Of a DNA stretch of 64,000 nt, positions 46,468 to 58,016 are shown piece after piece; the first letter of the stretch is position 1; each line of letters starts with the position of its first letter. The DNA lies in NCBI GenBank assembly GCA_028095005.1, contig CM051462.1:87245846-87309845 (forward strand), read 5' to 3'. The notes below the pieces were generated by a model. That model was given only the letters and a program-made list of their open reading frames with translations, had not been told where the DNA came from and did no database searches. The stretch is from Rhynchospora pubera (lineage: Eukaryota > Streptophyta > Magnoliopsida > Poales > Cyperaceae). Both the position numbers and the translations under genes were made by a program.

Positions 46468-48700
46468 TCCCTCTTAATTCAAAAACTCCTACTCCTATCA
46501 AACTACGACAATATTCAAATTTCTTCAATGGAAATGCTTTATTAGCTAGTATGTCTGCCACTTGATATTCAGTTCCAATATGCTCTAATTTGATCTCTCC
46601 CTTCTTGATTAGCTCTCTAACAAAGTTCATTTGTATGTCTATATGATTTGTTCTGTTGTGATGTACTAGATTCTTAGAAATTGCAATAGTTGATTGGTTG
46701 TCACAAAACACAACAATTGCTTGCTTTTGTTCTTGACTCATCTCTTCAAATAAATGCCTTAGCCAAACTCCTTGACATGCAGCTGCAGTTGCTGCATTGT
46801 ACTCTATTTTTTATGAAGATAGTGCTACAGTATGATTCCTTGAAGTTTGAACTTTAACTGATCACAAAGAAAAATGCATGACCAGATGTGCTCCTCTGAT
46901 CACACTAACACTTCACTTTTATTTTTTAAGAAGAATAACCAGGTCATTCTACTCAATGAATAGCATAAAATACTTGCTGCCCACAAAAGATTCAGTTTCC
47001 ATCGAAACACAAAAGTCTGTGTGGATAATTTCAAGAACTTGATATACTCTCATTGCATGATCCTTAGGAAATGTCAATCTAGATTGTTTACATACCTGAG
47101 ATGCCATGACAAGATGGCTGCCACGACATAAAAAGATCTGTTCTCATTGAGAGCATATCATGCAAACAATCATTAAGAATCTAAAGATCTGTCCACGACA
47201 AGATGGCTGCCACCTAACTTCAGTCTATTAATATTTAGATGCCCATACCTGAGATGCCAAACCTCACTTGAATTTACTAACCTTGTAGTCATCAATTTTT
47301 CTTCTACGCTTGCAATACCTAATGGAAATAATATATTTGATGCCATTTCTACCATTGCCATGGTTTGATTTGTGGCCTTATTAGAAATTCTGCACTTCTT
47401 TTCTTCAAAAGTGATATAGAGTATCCACTCTCTTTTAACTAGCCAATGCTCAACAAATTTTGCGTTAACTGAAGAATGAAGTAAGCATCATGTAATAACT
47501 TTGTATATTGATGATCAGTTTGAATCGAAATTGTTTCCTTGCCTTCTACTTGAATTTGTTTGTCATCTCCAAGCTTAACCTTCAATTTATATGTCTTATC
47601 AAGTTGATTGAACAAATGTTTGTAACTGGTCATATAGTTAGAACACCCATTGTCAAGAAACCATAATTTGCTAACATCTTTTTTTTTCCTTAGTTCTTGG
47701 TATGAATAGTTTTGGCTGTCTTATCCTCCTTTACAAATCCAACATGTCCTTTATTCTTTTGTTTCTTGTAACATTTTTCTTGCACACGACCATATTTGTA
47801 ACAGTAGTAACACTCCACATCTCGACTTTCTTCTCTTTGTTTTTTGTAACAATCAGCTTGAACATGGTCAATTTTGTGACAATAATAGCACTTTACCTCT
47901 TTCTTTGGTTGATAAGGCTTTTGTTGTTTGTCACCTGATCTTCCTCTACCTCGACCTATTCCACCATCTCATCCTTGGCCTCTTCTTTGCTGCCAATTTT
48001 TTAGGATACGCCTTTTGTATAGAAGACTTTTGTGTCATCTCTTTTAGCATCCATTCCAGTTCAAATATTAGGTGGACTTGTGCATAGGACTAATTCTTTG
48101 TCAGACTACTAATGACTTTTGTGTCATCAAACTTGGACTTGTAGTGATCCCATTAACTCATCAAACGTTAGGTGGACAGATCTTTAGATTCTTCAATGGC
48201 TGCCACGACAAGATCAAACTTAGATGTCAGACTACTAATGACTTTTGGCACCACTGTCTACTCTAAAATATTCTCTTCCAGTCCTCGAATTTTCTTTACA
48301 ATGCTCGAAACTCTTGATACAAAATTTTGAATAGTCTCATCATACTTCATGTTCAGTGTTTCAAAGTCTCTTCATAATTCTTCCAATTTGATTACGTCAG
48401 CCTTAGAATTTCGTTGAAATGCATTCGTCAAGGTTGTCCATATGCTTCTTTTGCTGAGTCTGCTGCAACAATTTTGGTGAAGATTGCATCAAGGTTGTAC
48501 TACTTGTCCGCTTGCTGGATGAAAAATAATACCTTTGCATCCTTCATCTAATTCTTTGTAGAATTTATTGTACCTTTGTCGACTAAATTCCATAACCATA
48601 ATATTTGAACTGGTTTTTCATCTTGATACTCTTAAACTCAAATTCTCTCCTTTGAATAGCAGAATTGTTGTAGGTTTCAACCATATGTTCCCAAAATCAA
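46468..48700 (-). pseudogene. Copia gag-pol remnant
   Basis: Read on the minus strand, gag holds two zinc knuckles, CYYCHKIDHVQADC (intact CCHC) and CYYCYKYGRVQEKC (His replaced by Arg), near 47780-47900. Next comes the protease start WFLDNGCSNYMTSYKHLF near 47610-47660, where the catalytic D-S/T-G is D-N-G, then a gag-pre-integrase block VWHLRYGHLNINRLKL near 47215-47265. An integrase start, QSRLTFPKDHAM and EIIHTDFCVSMETES, lies at 46980-47115, followed by a jump to RNase H (VFCDNQSTIAISKNLVHHNR then TNHIDIQMNFVREL, 46451-46741). Stops occur throughout. Reverse transcriptase is absent. Short duplicated blocks (AAGATGGCTGCCAC and GTCAGACTACTAATGACTTT) show internal rearrangement. Confidence 0.85.
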
Positions 48701-48702
48701 CA

Positions 48703-48715
48703 TGCTCTGATACCA
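48703..48715 (-). promoter_or_regulatory. Copia primer-binding site
   Basis: The minus strand reads TGGTATCAGAGCA immediately after the 5' LTR, the standard initiator-methionine tRNA primer site of plant Copia elements. Confidence 0.85.
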
Positions 48716-48716
48716 A

Positions 48717-49030
48717 ACTTAGAAATTAAAAAAAAAAAATTCTGGTTTGGTTTACAAGTATATTGAGGAAGGATGCTTGAGCGAAGAAAGCAAACATAAA
48801 TTTCTATTATTTCTCTGCCAATAAGTTCATACAAATACCCACGATGTTTCTAAAATAACAACTCTAATCACTAAAATAATTAAAATTAATAAGACCAACA
48901 ACATATAACTTAAATTAAACTTAATAACCATGCTCTATTTCTCACGACGTAAACTATTTTAGACTGATCTTTGAATGAATTGAACTTTCTAGAAACACTA
49001 TTTTTTGATTTTTTGAATCAATTCTCAACA
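48717..49030 (-). repeat. 5' LTR of the Copia element
   Basis: It is homologous to the left LTR and ends ATTCTCAACA at 49030 before the GATAT duplication. The end next to the primer site has lost the canonical terminal bases, so that limit is approximate. Confidence 0.8.
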
Positions 49031-49262
49031 GATATTTCTAACTTATTAAATTTGATCAAAAATAAAACTTTCATGCGAACTTCATCAATCCATTTTAAAA
49101 TTTCTGTTTAGAGAGTTATTTTAGGCAATAGAAATGACCATCATCTTTGTATGCCCGTCGAAAACTGAATTTTGAATTACAGCCCATGAAAATCAAAGAA
49201 TTTTTATCAAAAAGAAAAACAAAGGTTCATAGTTATTAAGAGTGTCGCGGTCTAATAAATTT

Positions 49263-50055
49263 GGGAAAATCTGTGGTATGCCCCTCAAATCTTGCTTAAT
49301 TGGAAATATTCCCCTCTAATCTTTAATTTTGGAAATATCCCCCTCTAATCATTATTTGTATAGATATTTACCCTTCTCTTAATATTTTAATTTTGTAATT
49401 CAATATTTAAAATTTCGGACCATAATTCCCTCAATTCTTTTAGACCATTCTCAGTGCCTCCTCGCGATAGATATTAAAACAAAATCAGAAACAGGTAGTG
49501 CTTGGGTTGAGCTTAAATGGTAAACTTCAAAAGGATTTGAAGTAACATCTTCTAAGAAGATGACGAAGGGCTAAAGTCATATTCAATGTCAAATATGGTA
49601 GAGCCTGGGGTTGAGTCAATTTCTAGGAGAAATGCTTTTCAAGAAAAATCAAATGAACAATCCTATTTGGCTAAGAAGAAAGAAAACATAATACCTTATT
49701 TATGTACGTACTAGTAAATATAGAAGTGCTATAAGCATCTTTTCAGATTGAAAGATAATCGAGAAAATTCATATTTTTTGGATGATTAAAAGAACAAAGG
49801 CACTAGTTTTTTTTTAACAAAAACAAAGGTACTAGTTAGAATAAGATTATCAGAAGTCAATTGAAAGATGAAGGGACAAGGGCAATTTTGTCCTAAATTA
49901 TTTAAATATACACTTCAGAATAAAAATATCACTAGAAATAGTTAAAAGGGTACATATCTATACAAGTTCTAATTAGAGGGGGTATTTCCAAAATAAAAAA
50001 TTAGAGGGGGATATTCCAATTAAGCAAGATTTGAGGGGTATACGTTGATTTTCTC
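49263..50055. mobile_element. Mutator-like element, 793 bp
   Basis: The termini GGGAAAATCTGTGGTATGCC and GGGGTATACGTTGATTTTCTC are inverted repeats that stay homologous for about 80 bp (CCCCTCAAATCTTGCTTAAT in the left arm, its inverse in the right arm). AATAAATTT is found on both sides (49254-49262 and 50056-50064), an exact 9-bp target duplication. It has no transposase. The middle contains a small poly(A)-type insertion at 49794-49838. Confidence 0.85.
49794..49838 (-). mobile_element. Ultra-short poly(A) insertion in the MULE
   Basis: A 16-bp direct repeat AACAAAGGCACTAGTT (49794-49809; second copy 49823-49838 with one change) flanks 13 bp that on the minus strand are TTTGTT plus an A run. 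Confidence 0.5.
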
Positions 50056-50064
50056 AATAAATTT

Positions 50065-50567
50065 ATATTGTTTTATGATTTTATTGAGAAATGTTGTGTC
50101 AATTGAACACAAAAAGTTTCTCAGCTGCTTAAATCCTAACTTCTTTTTTTTTTGGATGAAACCGATAGTAGAATTCATTTCATAAAATAATAGTGCTCGT
50201 AACCATGTTGATTTTCTTTTGTGAGAAAAACATAAAATTATCATACCTAATCAAGAATTATATTACAAAAAATAAACATTAATTTTAACAACCAAAATAA
50301 ATTATGAAGTCAGAAACTTACTATATAACAACCTAAGTACAGTCATAAAAACAAAAAAAAAAAATGAAGGCACATGAATGTCCAAAGAAGGGAGCTCGGC
50401 TACATAGAAAATTAATAGGAAAAGTCAAATATCAAAGGAAAGAGTAGTTCTTCATGGAGGTTTAAAGGTTTCTCATGAGTATAAACAATTTGGGTTGGGG
50501 GAGATGATAATAGTTAATTCATTTCTCTTTACCTTTTTTAACTCTTTCAATGAAGTGCATGGAAAGT
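50065..50567. other. No gene seen
   Basis: AT-rich spacer. A T run at 50146-50156 next to GGATGAAACC could be another SINE-like tail on the minus strand, without visible target duplication. Confidence 0.4.
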
Positions 50568-52140
50568 TGATGGGTAGTTTTTATTCATACATTTCAACCC
50601 CATTTAGGTCTTTAATTATATTTTAATTTATATATTTTAACTTAGTTTGCTAATATCTTATGCAAAGAAAGGTGAAGCCGTAGCTCGACATTTATTTTGT
50701 AGAATAATTGATGAATCAACACGAAAAACTGTCAACGGAGCAGTTTTCCAGAGGAGTGGAATGGACCAGTCCAGATAGAAGAGAACAGAACTGTCCGGCT
50801 CACTCCTGGAACAGACTGTTTCGAGTTCTCAGACTTGCCATATTTGAAGAGTCTGATTTTTGTCGAGTTTTCTCCAAGCGAAATTCTCTAAGACAAGACA
50901 ACTCCTGACATGTTTTCACACCAAGACGGTTTACAGAAGTGCTATAAATATCCCTACTTTGCCACAAGTCAAGGGGACTCGAATTCTAGGGTTTTAGCCA
51001 CCTTCCATATTTTTCCAGAGACACAGCCGCTAGAAGACGACGTGGACCTGCCCGTTCCAAAGACGGACCATGCCGTTCCAAAGGTGGAAAAACAACAGAT
51101 TGAAGAGAAGATCGCACCGATTTGTTCTATCTCTCATATTCTTTCTCTTTTATTTGTATTCATGATGAATCATGCTTTGATTGTTGCTATGATTAGTAAG
51201 GAGTAGTCGTTTTTTAGGGCTATAGTTGAGAATCTTCTTATTTAAGTTGGTTGATATGTTTTGAATAGTTTAGTTTTGTTGATTAAAATAGTTTATGATT
51301 TATCTCTTGTGCTTGAATTGCTTGATTATTATTAACTATGTTTGGTACTTGTGAGTTAATTGTCACGTTAAGTGAATGACCGCGTTTAATAGTTTGGACC
51401 TAAAATTGACTAACTTGAATTGAACACATTAATAGCACTAATCGTAGGTAACTTCCGAGAGGTTACACCAAGTCATCGAGCGATCATGACTTTATTCAGA
51501 CCGAGAGATTGAATTTACCATTAGCCTCAAGAAGATAAACTAAACAACCTAAATCAAGGAACGAGAATTGAAATTTTGGGAGTTTGGAAGTTAGTTAGTT
51601 GGACTTAGATTACTTGACCTGAATGAGACTTAGAGTTAAATTAATTGCAATCCTTGCATAAATGAAATAATTAGAAAACTAAATTACTTAACTTAGCGAT
51701 CATTAATCTTTAGAATAGACTAGTCTGATTTTAGAACAGACCGCTCGAGAGGGGGCATTCCAGGATAGAACGAGCTGTTCCAAAAGTTAAACTGAGTTAG
51801 ACCGGACCGTTCCATAACTGGAACAGGCTATTCTACTCTTGACAGAACTAAAAGGAGTTTGATACCTTTGCCCTAATTTTAATTGAATTGATTTAAATCT
51901 TTGGATTAGTTTGGATTTGTTATTCTCTGGATTTGTGTTACACATTATCTTTACCCTTTTTGCAATCGTTAAACCAACATACCAAAAATAAAACTTGAAC
52001 TCATATTGTTTTTACTCTTAGGTTTTTATTAAATTGTTTAGAATAGACTTAGAAAGGAATAGTTATGTCCTGTGGATTCGAACTTTAAGCCATACTGCAA
52101 ATGAATTAGTTTCGGTATTTTAAGGTTATAATTTTGATCA
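50568..52140 (+). mobile_element. Solo LTR Y2, uninterrupted
   Basis: It starts TGATGGGTAGTTTTTATTC and ends AATTTTGATCA, and is collinear with Y1 at 34197-37545. It holds a TATA box (GTGCTATAAATATCCC near 50943) and repeated GTTCCAAAG/GGAACAG words. No internal domain or primer site adjoins either end, so it is a solo LTR of a large plant LTR retrotransposon. The flanks show no conserved duplication. Confidence 0.75.
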
Positions 52141-52250
52141 TAGCAGTTTATTAAAACTAATCCAACGACTAAGAATTTGTGACATTTGGTGGTATTGGAA
52201 AACAGTGGCAATGTAACCTTGCTTTAATTGGTGCTATGACACTGGTTTTT

Positions 52251-52407
52251 GGCTCCGTTTTGGATGGTGTGGAATAAGAGGAATAAGGGAAGAAGTATGA
52301 AGAAGTATTGGGAAGTGTGTAACTTTATGAAGAGTTTGAATTATTTATAATAAATTTATTTCGTTATTCTCTTATTTCCTTATTACCAAACCTCATCCAA
52401 ACGAAGC
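52251..52407. mobile_element. Tourist/Harbinger-like MITE, about 157 bp
   Basis: The left end is GGCTCCGTTTTGGATGGTG and the right end CTCATCCAAACGAAGC, with TTT on both sides (52248-52250 and 52408-52410). It is the uninterrupted counterpart of the outer element at 58017-58329, sharing AAGAAGTATTGGGAAGTGTG and ATAATAAATTTATT. Confidence 0.8.
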
Positions 52408-52410
52408 TTT

Positions 52411-53272
52411 ATGAAGAAACAAGACAAGTGTCTTTCTTTTAAAATTTTATAGTTAGTACATAGCAATTAATAAATTTCATATGGTGTTTTTTTTTGTCTT
52501 TAAATAATATACATTTGAGTATCACTTTGGAATATTGTTGAGGGCTATTTATATATATTTTGTATTGATTTCAAGTAATATCTAGAGTAATATAGTATGT
52601 TATGTTCCGTCCATAATTTTTCACAAAAGGATCATAAATAAAAATTATGTATAACCATTTACCAATATTGTCATTATGCATAATAATATAATATTATATC
52701 TGTTGAGTTTCTTAACATGAAGTCGTTACTCATTAGCAAAAACTACAAAGCATTATGTATATATTGAAATAAAACCACAACACAAACTGTACTAATATCC
52801 AGCGGTCATCTTATTATCATTTTTGTTGTCCGGTAAATGACATAATGACCCCACCATATATATATATATATATATTATGTTCGGAAATGACCCCACCATA
52901 TGTATATTTATGTCCAGATTTGCTTGTATAGAAGTAGTAAGAAAATGACACCAACTAGATTTAGAAGAAAGACAATCTTCACATGTAACAACTGAAGTGG
53001 TAATTTTTTCTTCCAGTACACAAATTAAGAGGGAGTTGAATAGAGCCTTATCGAGGGATACAATGTTGGGGGAAGCATTCTATTTTCCATCACTGCCTTC
53101 AATGAAATATATTCCTCAGCAATTACGACGTTGCTGCCTTGCTGGACTAGAATATCCTTAATTTCTTTGGTCCATAATTATTGCCATTTGTCACAACCTT
53201 AACCACAGATCCTCTCCTTGATTAACTGATATACCTCTTGGCTTACCTTTCGAGCAACTGGAATACATCGTT
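52411..53272. other. Upstream region of the C2H2 gene
   Basis: Non-coding. A TA dinucleotide tract lies at 52856-52875, and the phrase ATGACCCCACCATAT is duplicated on both sides of it. No unambiguous TATA box is placed close to the ATG. Confidence 0.45.
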
Positions 53273-53668
53273 ATGGAGTCCGATTTGGAAGAGGTTAACC
53301 TAGACCTATCTCTGGAACCATTGTCAACGCTGCCAGAGCCAGAGAAAGTGTTCACTTGCATCTACTGCAGTAGAAAATTCCAGACATCACAAGCCCTGGG
53401 GGGGCATCAAAATGCGCACAAACTTGAAAGAAGCATAAAGAGGACCCAAATGGCCGCTGCGACGCAACCAGCTCCCTCTAGACCATGTGAGAATGCAATC
53501 TCAGGTGAGAGTTCTAAAGCAGCCCAGATCAGTGTTACTGATGAAAGAAATTACGTCCTTAGAAACGTTCAAATACAAGAATTAGGTGGTTTGTCACAAC
53601 TGGAGGTGAGTAACACAGAAGAAGGAGAGAAGAATACTGATGAAATTGACCTGGTTCTAAAGCTCTAA
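53273..53668 (+). CDS. Single C2H2 zinc finger protein with EAR motifs
   Basis: This is an intronless frame of 131 residues. One zinc finger spans C29, C32, H45 and H49 (C-x2-C-x12-H-x3-H) and carries the plant-specific QALGGH signature at 40-45 within FTCIYCSRKF and QNAHKLER. An LDLSL motif lies at 10-14, and the protein ends DLVLKL (126-131), an LxLxL EAR motif. EAR motifs in this family recruit TOPLESS-type corepressors, so a nuclear transcriptional repressor is likely. Size and layout fit the small one-finger ZFP/KNUCKLES-type group that controls trichome and floral development; the exact orthologue cannot be told. The linker is Ser/Gln/Ala-rich without other domains. The start is the first ATG of the frame. 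No stop or frameshift is seen. Confidence 0.92.
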   Translation: MESDLEEVNLDLSLEPLSTLPEPEKVFTCIYCSRKFQTSQALGGHQNAHKLERSIKRTQMAAATQPAPSRPCENAISGESSKAAQISVTDERNYVLRNVQIQELGGLSQLEVSNTEEGEKNTDEIDLVLKL

Positions 53669-54917
53669 GATATTCATCACTTGAAGGTTGATATTGCTCC
53701 CTTGTTATTATTTCTGTAATAGCATAATTTGTTGTTTTTGTCTTGCTGGATCTGTTTACATATGATATTCATTTTAAGTTAATTTGGTAATTAATTTATA
53801 AAATCGTATAATTTGTACCAAAAGTGTCTAGTACACATTGATTCAAATTTATTTTATTGCTACTGGAATTTTCCATGGTTGCTGACTAAACCAAAGAAAA
53901 GGATGCTGCAGTTCAATTTCCATTATTTTATGAAGATAGATATAATGGTAGAATGATCTTTTAATTGATCCTCATGAACACTTCAGTTAGAAATTGAGGC
54001 ATTGAGATTATTTTTAAGTTTGCTGAAAATCTTATTGTTTGTTAATGTACTCATTATTCATATGAAATGAAAATGGCACGATTGCAGATAAAAAAAATTA
54101 TCTAAATCTTTAATTTCAACTTTTCCATTATTGAAACATCACAACTTAAATTGGTGTGGGCTTAATGTATTGAGATGATTCATTTGAGGAAGCACGAAAG
54201 GAGTGCCGGCGTTCTACCATATTGTGCCTGTCGAAGTTGAGCTGAATCAACCAAACCTTGGGATCAAACATTGGAGTATATATTGCGCTCCAAAAACCAA
54301 ACCTCTATATAGCATCATCCGCTAGTCGGCCGGTACTCTGGGCCGCCACAATAAAGGAGAGCCTTATTTGAACGCAAATTATGTCTCCCTTAATAATCTT
54401 TTTGTTAGATTTTTGCATTTAATTTTCTGGTTTCTTTTTGCTTAATTAACTTTTCTTGAGTGATTTCTTGAATCAGAGAACTGAAAATTCTCCTAATTAT
54501 ACATGCAATATGCGGTATTCAAATTAACACCATGCATTTGCATTCTAAAATACCATGGCTGCTCCACAATATATATCTCTTTGGGAAACATATGAATAAA
54601 CATTTTCTTTCTTCTTCTTCTTCTTCAAAAAAAATATATATATATATATTTCTTTCTTCCGTTGACTTAGCATTTGGGATTTGGATGTTAGTACATGCAT
54701 TAGTCGACGCCCTGTACAAAAAAAAAAAGAAAGAAAGATTACATCAGATTTAAGATCGCATTTGCATGATCATAAAACAAAATAATAATAGTTCAATCAA
54801 AATTCAAAAGGAGATATAGTAAATATTAAAAAAAGATAAAAAAAAACAAGTAGAAAACAATAAGATCATATGACCCCGGCCCTCAAAAAAAGAATGTGTG
54901 ACCACAGACCACTGTCC
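53669..54917. other. 3' flank of the C2H2 gene and spacer, no gene
   Basis: The first 100 bp are likely 3' UTR. Further right are a TTC microsatellite with a TA tract (54609-54652) and AT-rich DNA. No coding motif is seen. Confidence 0.45.
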
Positions 54918-55195
54918 ATACGTAGGCCTGCAAAACGAAAAAAAATTTGCGTAATTCCGTTCGTTTCGTCTTCAACGGAACGATTTGCGAAAAGAAATCT
55001 GGTTTCGTCTGGTATAGCGAAACGATCAACGAAACAACAAATAGTTTCGTCACAGTGTAATTTACGTAAATTTTAACCGTTTCACACCTTTTCAGCCCTA
55101 CGAAACGATTAACGAAACAGAAATCAATTTCGTCGCCGAAACGAAACGGTTGACGAAACAAGGGTGTTTCGCCACCGTTGTCTACGTTAGACATG
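54918..55195. repeat. Segment of repeated CGAAACGAT-type motifs
   Basis: At least ten degenerate copies of ACGAAACGATTAACG and its complement (GTTTCGTC, CGTTTCG) lie here in both orientations. The composition matches the element at 11447-11941. Boundaries and target duplication are unclear. Confidence 0.5.
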
Positions 55196-55398
55196 CCTAT
55201 CCATACGCCTTATATTATTATTATTCTCTTGTTGGGTTTCTTTCTAGCCTACCCCAACTTGTTTGGGACAAAAGGCTTAGTTGTTGTTGTTGTAAAAAGG
55301 GGATAAACGTTATGTTAAAATATAACAGAAAAGACACAAATATGAACAACTATAGAATCTCAGAACAGCGCTAATGCATTGCTCTCCACTATCATTTG

Positions 55399-55674
55399 CC
55401 TCTTTGGATGGAGTGGAGTACGCCTCTTTCCCGAATAAATGCTCTTCCCGAAGAACCGAATGATCCAAATAACATTTCTTTTTTTTCGGAATAACACTCT
55501 TTCCACTCTTATTGAAATAATCTTTCATTCTTCGTCTCAACTCATCATCCAAATAATATTTATTCTTTTCGAAATAATTTTTCCACTCTTCTTTCCAGAA
55601 TAACACTCTTCCAATTTTCTTTCGGGAAGAGTTCTTAATTCCTTCCTTATTCCAACCATCCAAACAATTTAGCG
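55399..55674. mobile_element. MITE-like element
   Basis: CTTTGGATGGAGTGGAGTA at the left and TTCCAACCATCCAAACAATT at the right are imperfect inverted repeats. The interior repeats GGAATAACACTCTTCC and GAAATAATNTTTCCACTC phrases. No exact target duplication was found. A minus-strand frame of about 150 codons over it is a by-product of the repeats. Confidence 0.5.
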
Positions 55675-57531
55675 AAAGGAAACCACAGAGTGAAGAAGAA
55701 TAAGAAAAACCACAGTGAGTAAACAGGGATTTAAGACTGGTTTGAACGGTATAAACTTCATTATGCATGCTATCATTTATAAATTATTTGACTGTCTTGG
55801 TTGATACTAATTTTCACAAAATTACAATGGTCAAATATGTAGGGTCTGAGCATCTCTATAGCATAAACTATAGCCGTTGTCCTTAAATTAGGCTTGAGCT
55901 TTAAAAGGTAGCCATATCAGATTTTGTCTAGCATTTTGTTTACAAACTTTTAGCTGTATTATGTTTTGAATGATTTATTCCACATCATTCTATATTATCA
56001 AATTAGAGGTACCAATCAGTTGTACTCGTGTAGATTTGGTCGTCATTCCGAGTAAGAAACAATGGTAGCCATTCAGTTTATTTATCAATTACAGTAACCA
56101 GATCCGCTTTAAGTGTATGTTTTGTACGATTGTGTTGTTATTGTCTAGAAATTATACATTGATTTTCTATAATGCATGAAAACAAGTGGAGAAACCATCC
56201 AATGTAAGAAAGTTATGTATTGTTTGTTTCTGTCCTGTATTTTTATTACCTATTTGCTCTGCTGTCAACATGTTAACGTCTTCTTTTGTCTTCTGCTCGA
56301 TAATTGAAGACACTCTTACTTTGTCGCGATCAATCCATACATATACTATGAACTATTTAGATGATGACGTGACTCGTATAGTCGAAGATTTAGTATACAT
56401 CCGTAAATTGAATTTGTAGCGCACCAGATGTTACTACGTCACTCTTAAAAAAATCTAAATTGTCAAGAATTACAGTAATTTTAATTATTTTTAAAATAAT
56501 TATTTCCCAAATATATTTAAGATACCGTAGTACTATGAGCAACTAAAATATCTATCAAACTTTTAAATTTCACCGAAATAATACCGTAATGACTTAAATA
56601 ATAGGATTTTGGAGTAAAACGCATCAACGTTACAACAACCAAGCACGAAATAATGATACCATTATATTTCCAAAAAATCGACAATATAACTTAAAATTTT
56701 TACATTTGGCTGTGTAAAAACGGATGGATCATTCAACTTTTTTTTTCTGAATACAAATCCATACCAAGCCCTAATTTGTTTAGCTTTTAAAACTTGATTT
56801 TGTCTAGTTTGCTTTTTGACTTGTTATTTTTTTATATTTTAATTTTTCAAGTGACTAATAAGATAGACTATTTGTATAATTTTTTTTATACACACCATCT
56901 TTTTTCCGTTATATCACCGATATAACGCCGAATCGCTAAATCAACTATGTAGCATTATACTGCAAAAACCGTATTTTAAAACCTTGATATCTATACATGT
57001 AACATTTCTGTTATTGATATTGTTTATCAACATATATACCTTCCAAAAGCGTATTAATGTTGGTACTTTGTGGAATAAATATAATTTTGCATTTAATTAC
57101 AATTTTTACCAATTAATGTGATTTTTATTATTTATTATAGACTATGGAGTTATCACAAAACTGTACATGAAAAAAACCAAACTTATTGACATTTAGATAA
57201 GTTTAATTAGGTACGTATTACTTTATATGAAAAGAAGTTCGAATTGTGTTCTATTCACAAACAAAACAAAAGTTCTAATATAATTGATTATCCTAGTGTG
57301 CTAAACATTTTACTAAACAATTGTGCATATGCAATTTAGGCTAGAAGTCTAGAATAATTGTGGACATGCATTTTAGCCTTTTTAGCAGACGCCGGACGTC
57401 TGTATCACATGCACTGTTATAGTATAGTTGTTGCGTCAGATAGGACCTTTACATAGATCACGCGTAATCTTCAGAAATAGATCTCCAGTCAATTCCAACT
57501 TAATTCTGCATTATTCAGGATCAACTATATA
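55675..57531. other. No gene seen
   Basis: AT-rich intergenic DNA. A short perfect inverted repeat CAGACG-CCGGA-CGTCTG lies at 57386-57402. Confidence 0.45.
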
Positions 57532-57606
57532 TCACTTCAGAAATATGCCATTCTTTCAACAAAAAAAAAAAAGAAGAAAAAAAAAGTCACTTTAGAAATA
57601 TGCCAT
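57532..57606 (+). mobile_element. Ultra-short poly(A) insertion
   Basis: A 20-bp direct repeat TCACTTCAGAAATATGCCAT (57532-57551; second copy 57587-57606 with one C/T change) flanks TCTTTCAAC plus an A-rich tract of 26 bp. It is read as a target duplication around a nearly bodiless retrotransposed tail. Confidence 0.65.
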
Positions 57607-58016
57607 AGGTCCATTGGTCCTGAGATGAGATGAGACCACATTTTACTATTTGTGATAGTTATCCTCTTGGTTGTCGAAATGCGCACGTTGGTATTTCTCA
57701 AGTCCCACAGTACAATGATAAGAAGCAGTTGCTCTCAGCAAAATGATAAGAAACAGTTATACTATTCAAATATGAACCACAAAACTCCCTGACCCCACGA
57801 TTTTTTGTTCTACCTATATATTCAAACAAATAATCCAGGAGAGTCCATCTTTCCGGCCAATCCCAATTTAATTTGAAGTAATTATATATTATTCATACAA
57901 AAAAATAATATGTGAATAAATTGGATACACTGAGAAGGAGAATGACAATAATAAAAGTATTCATGAAAATGGTTCAAAATATAACAACATTACTAAGGTT
58001 TTGTACGTCTAGGACT
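57607..58016. other. No gene seen
   Basis: AT-rich spacer with no recognisable signal. Confidence 0.4.

Larger units (their letters stand above)
46149..49030 (-). mobile_element. Internally deleted Ty1/Copia retrotransposon
   Basis: It is flanked by GATAT on both sides (46144-46148 and 49031-49035), an exact 5-bp target duplication. Two related LTRs lie at 46149-46467 and about 48717-49030, both ending CTCAACA. The primer site TGGTATCAGAGCA (minus strand) lies at 48703-48715 and a polypurine tract AAGAGGGA adjoins the left LTR. The gene order on the minus strand, gag-protease-integrase-RNase H, is Copia. Most of the integrase core and reverse transcriptase are deleted. At 2.9 kb it is about half a full element. 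Confidence 0.92.

Noticed and set aside
49496..49640. GAGCTTAAATGGTAAA and GGGGTTGAGTC as SINE boxes
   Set aside because: The spacing of about 95 bp is too long for a tRNA-derived promoter, and no poly(A) or target duplication adjoins.
55310..55768. 152-codon minus-strand open frame
   Set aside because: It overlaps a MITE-like repeat (GGAATAAC/TCTTTCC phrases), and its peptide reflects the repeat rather than a protein family.
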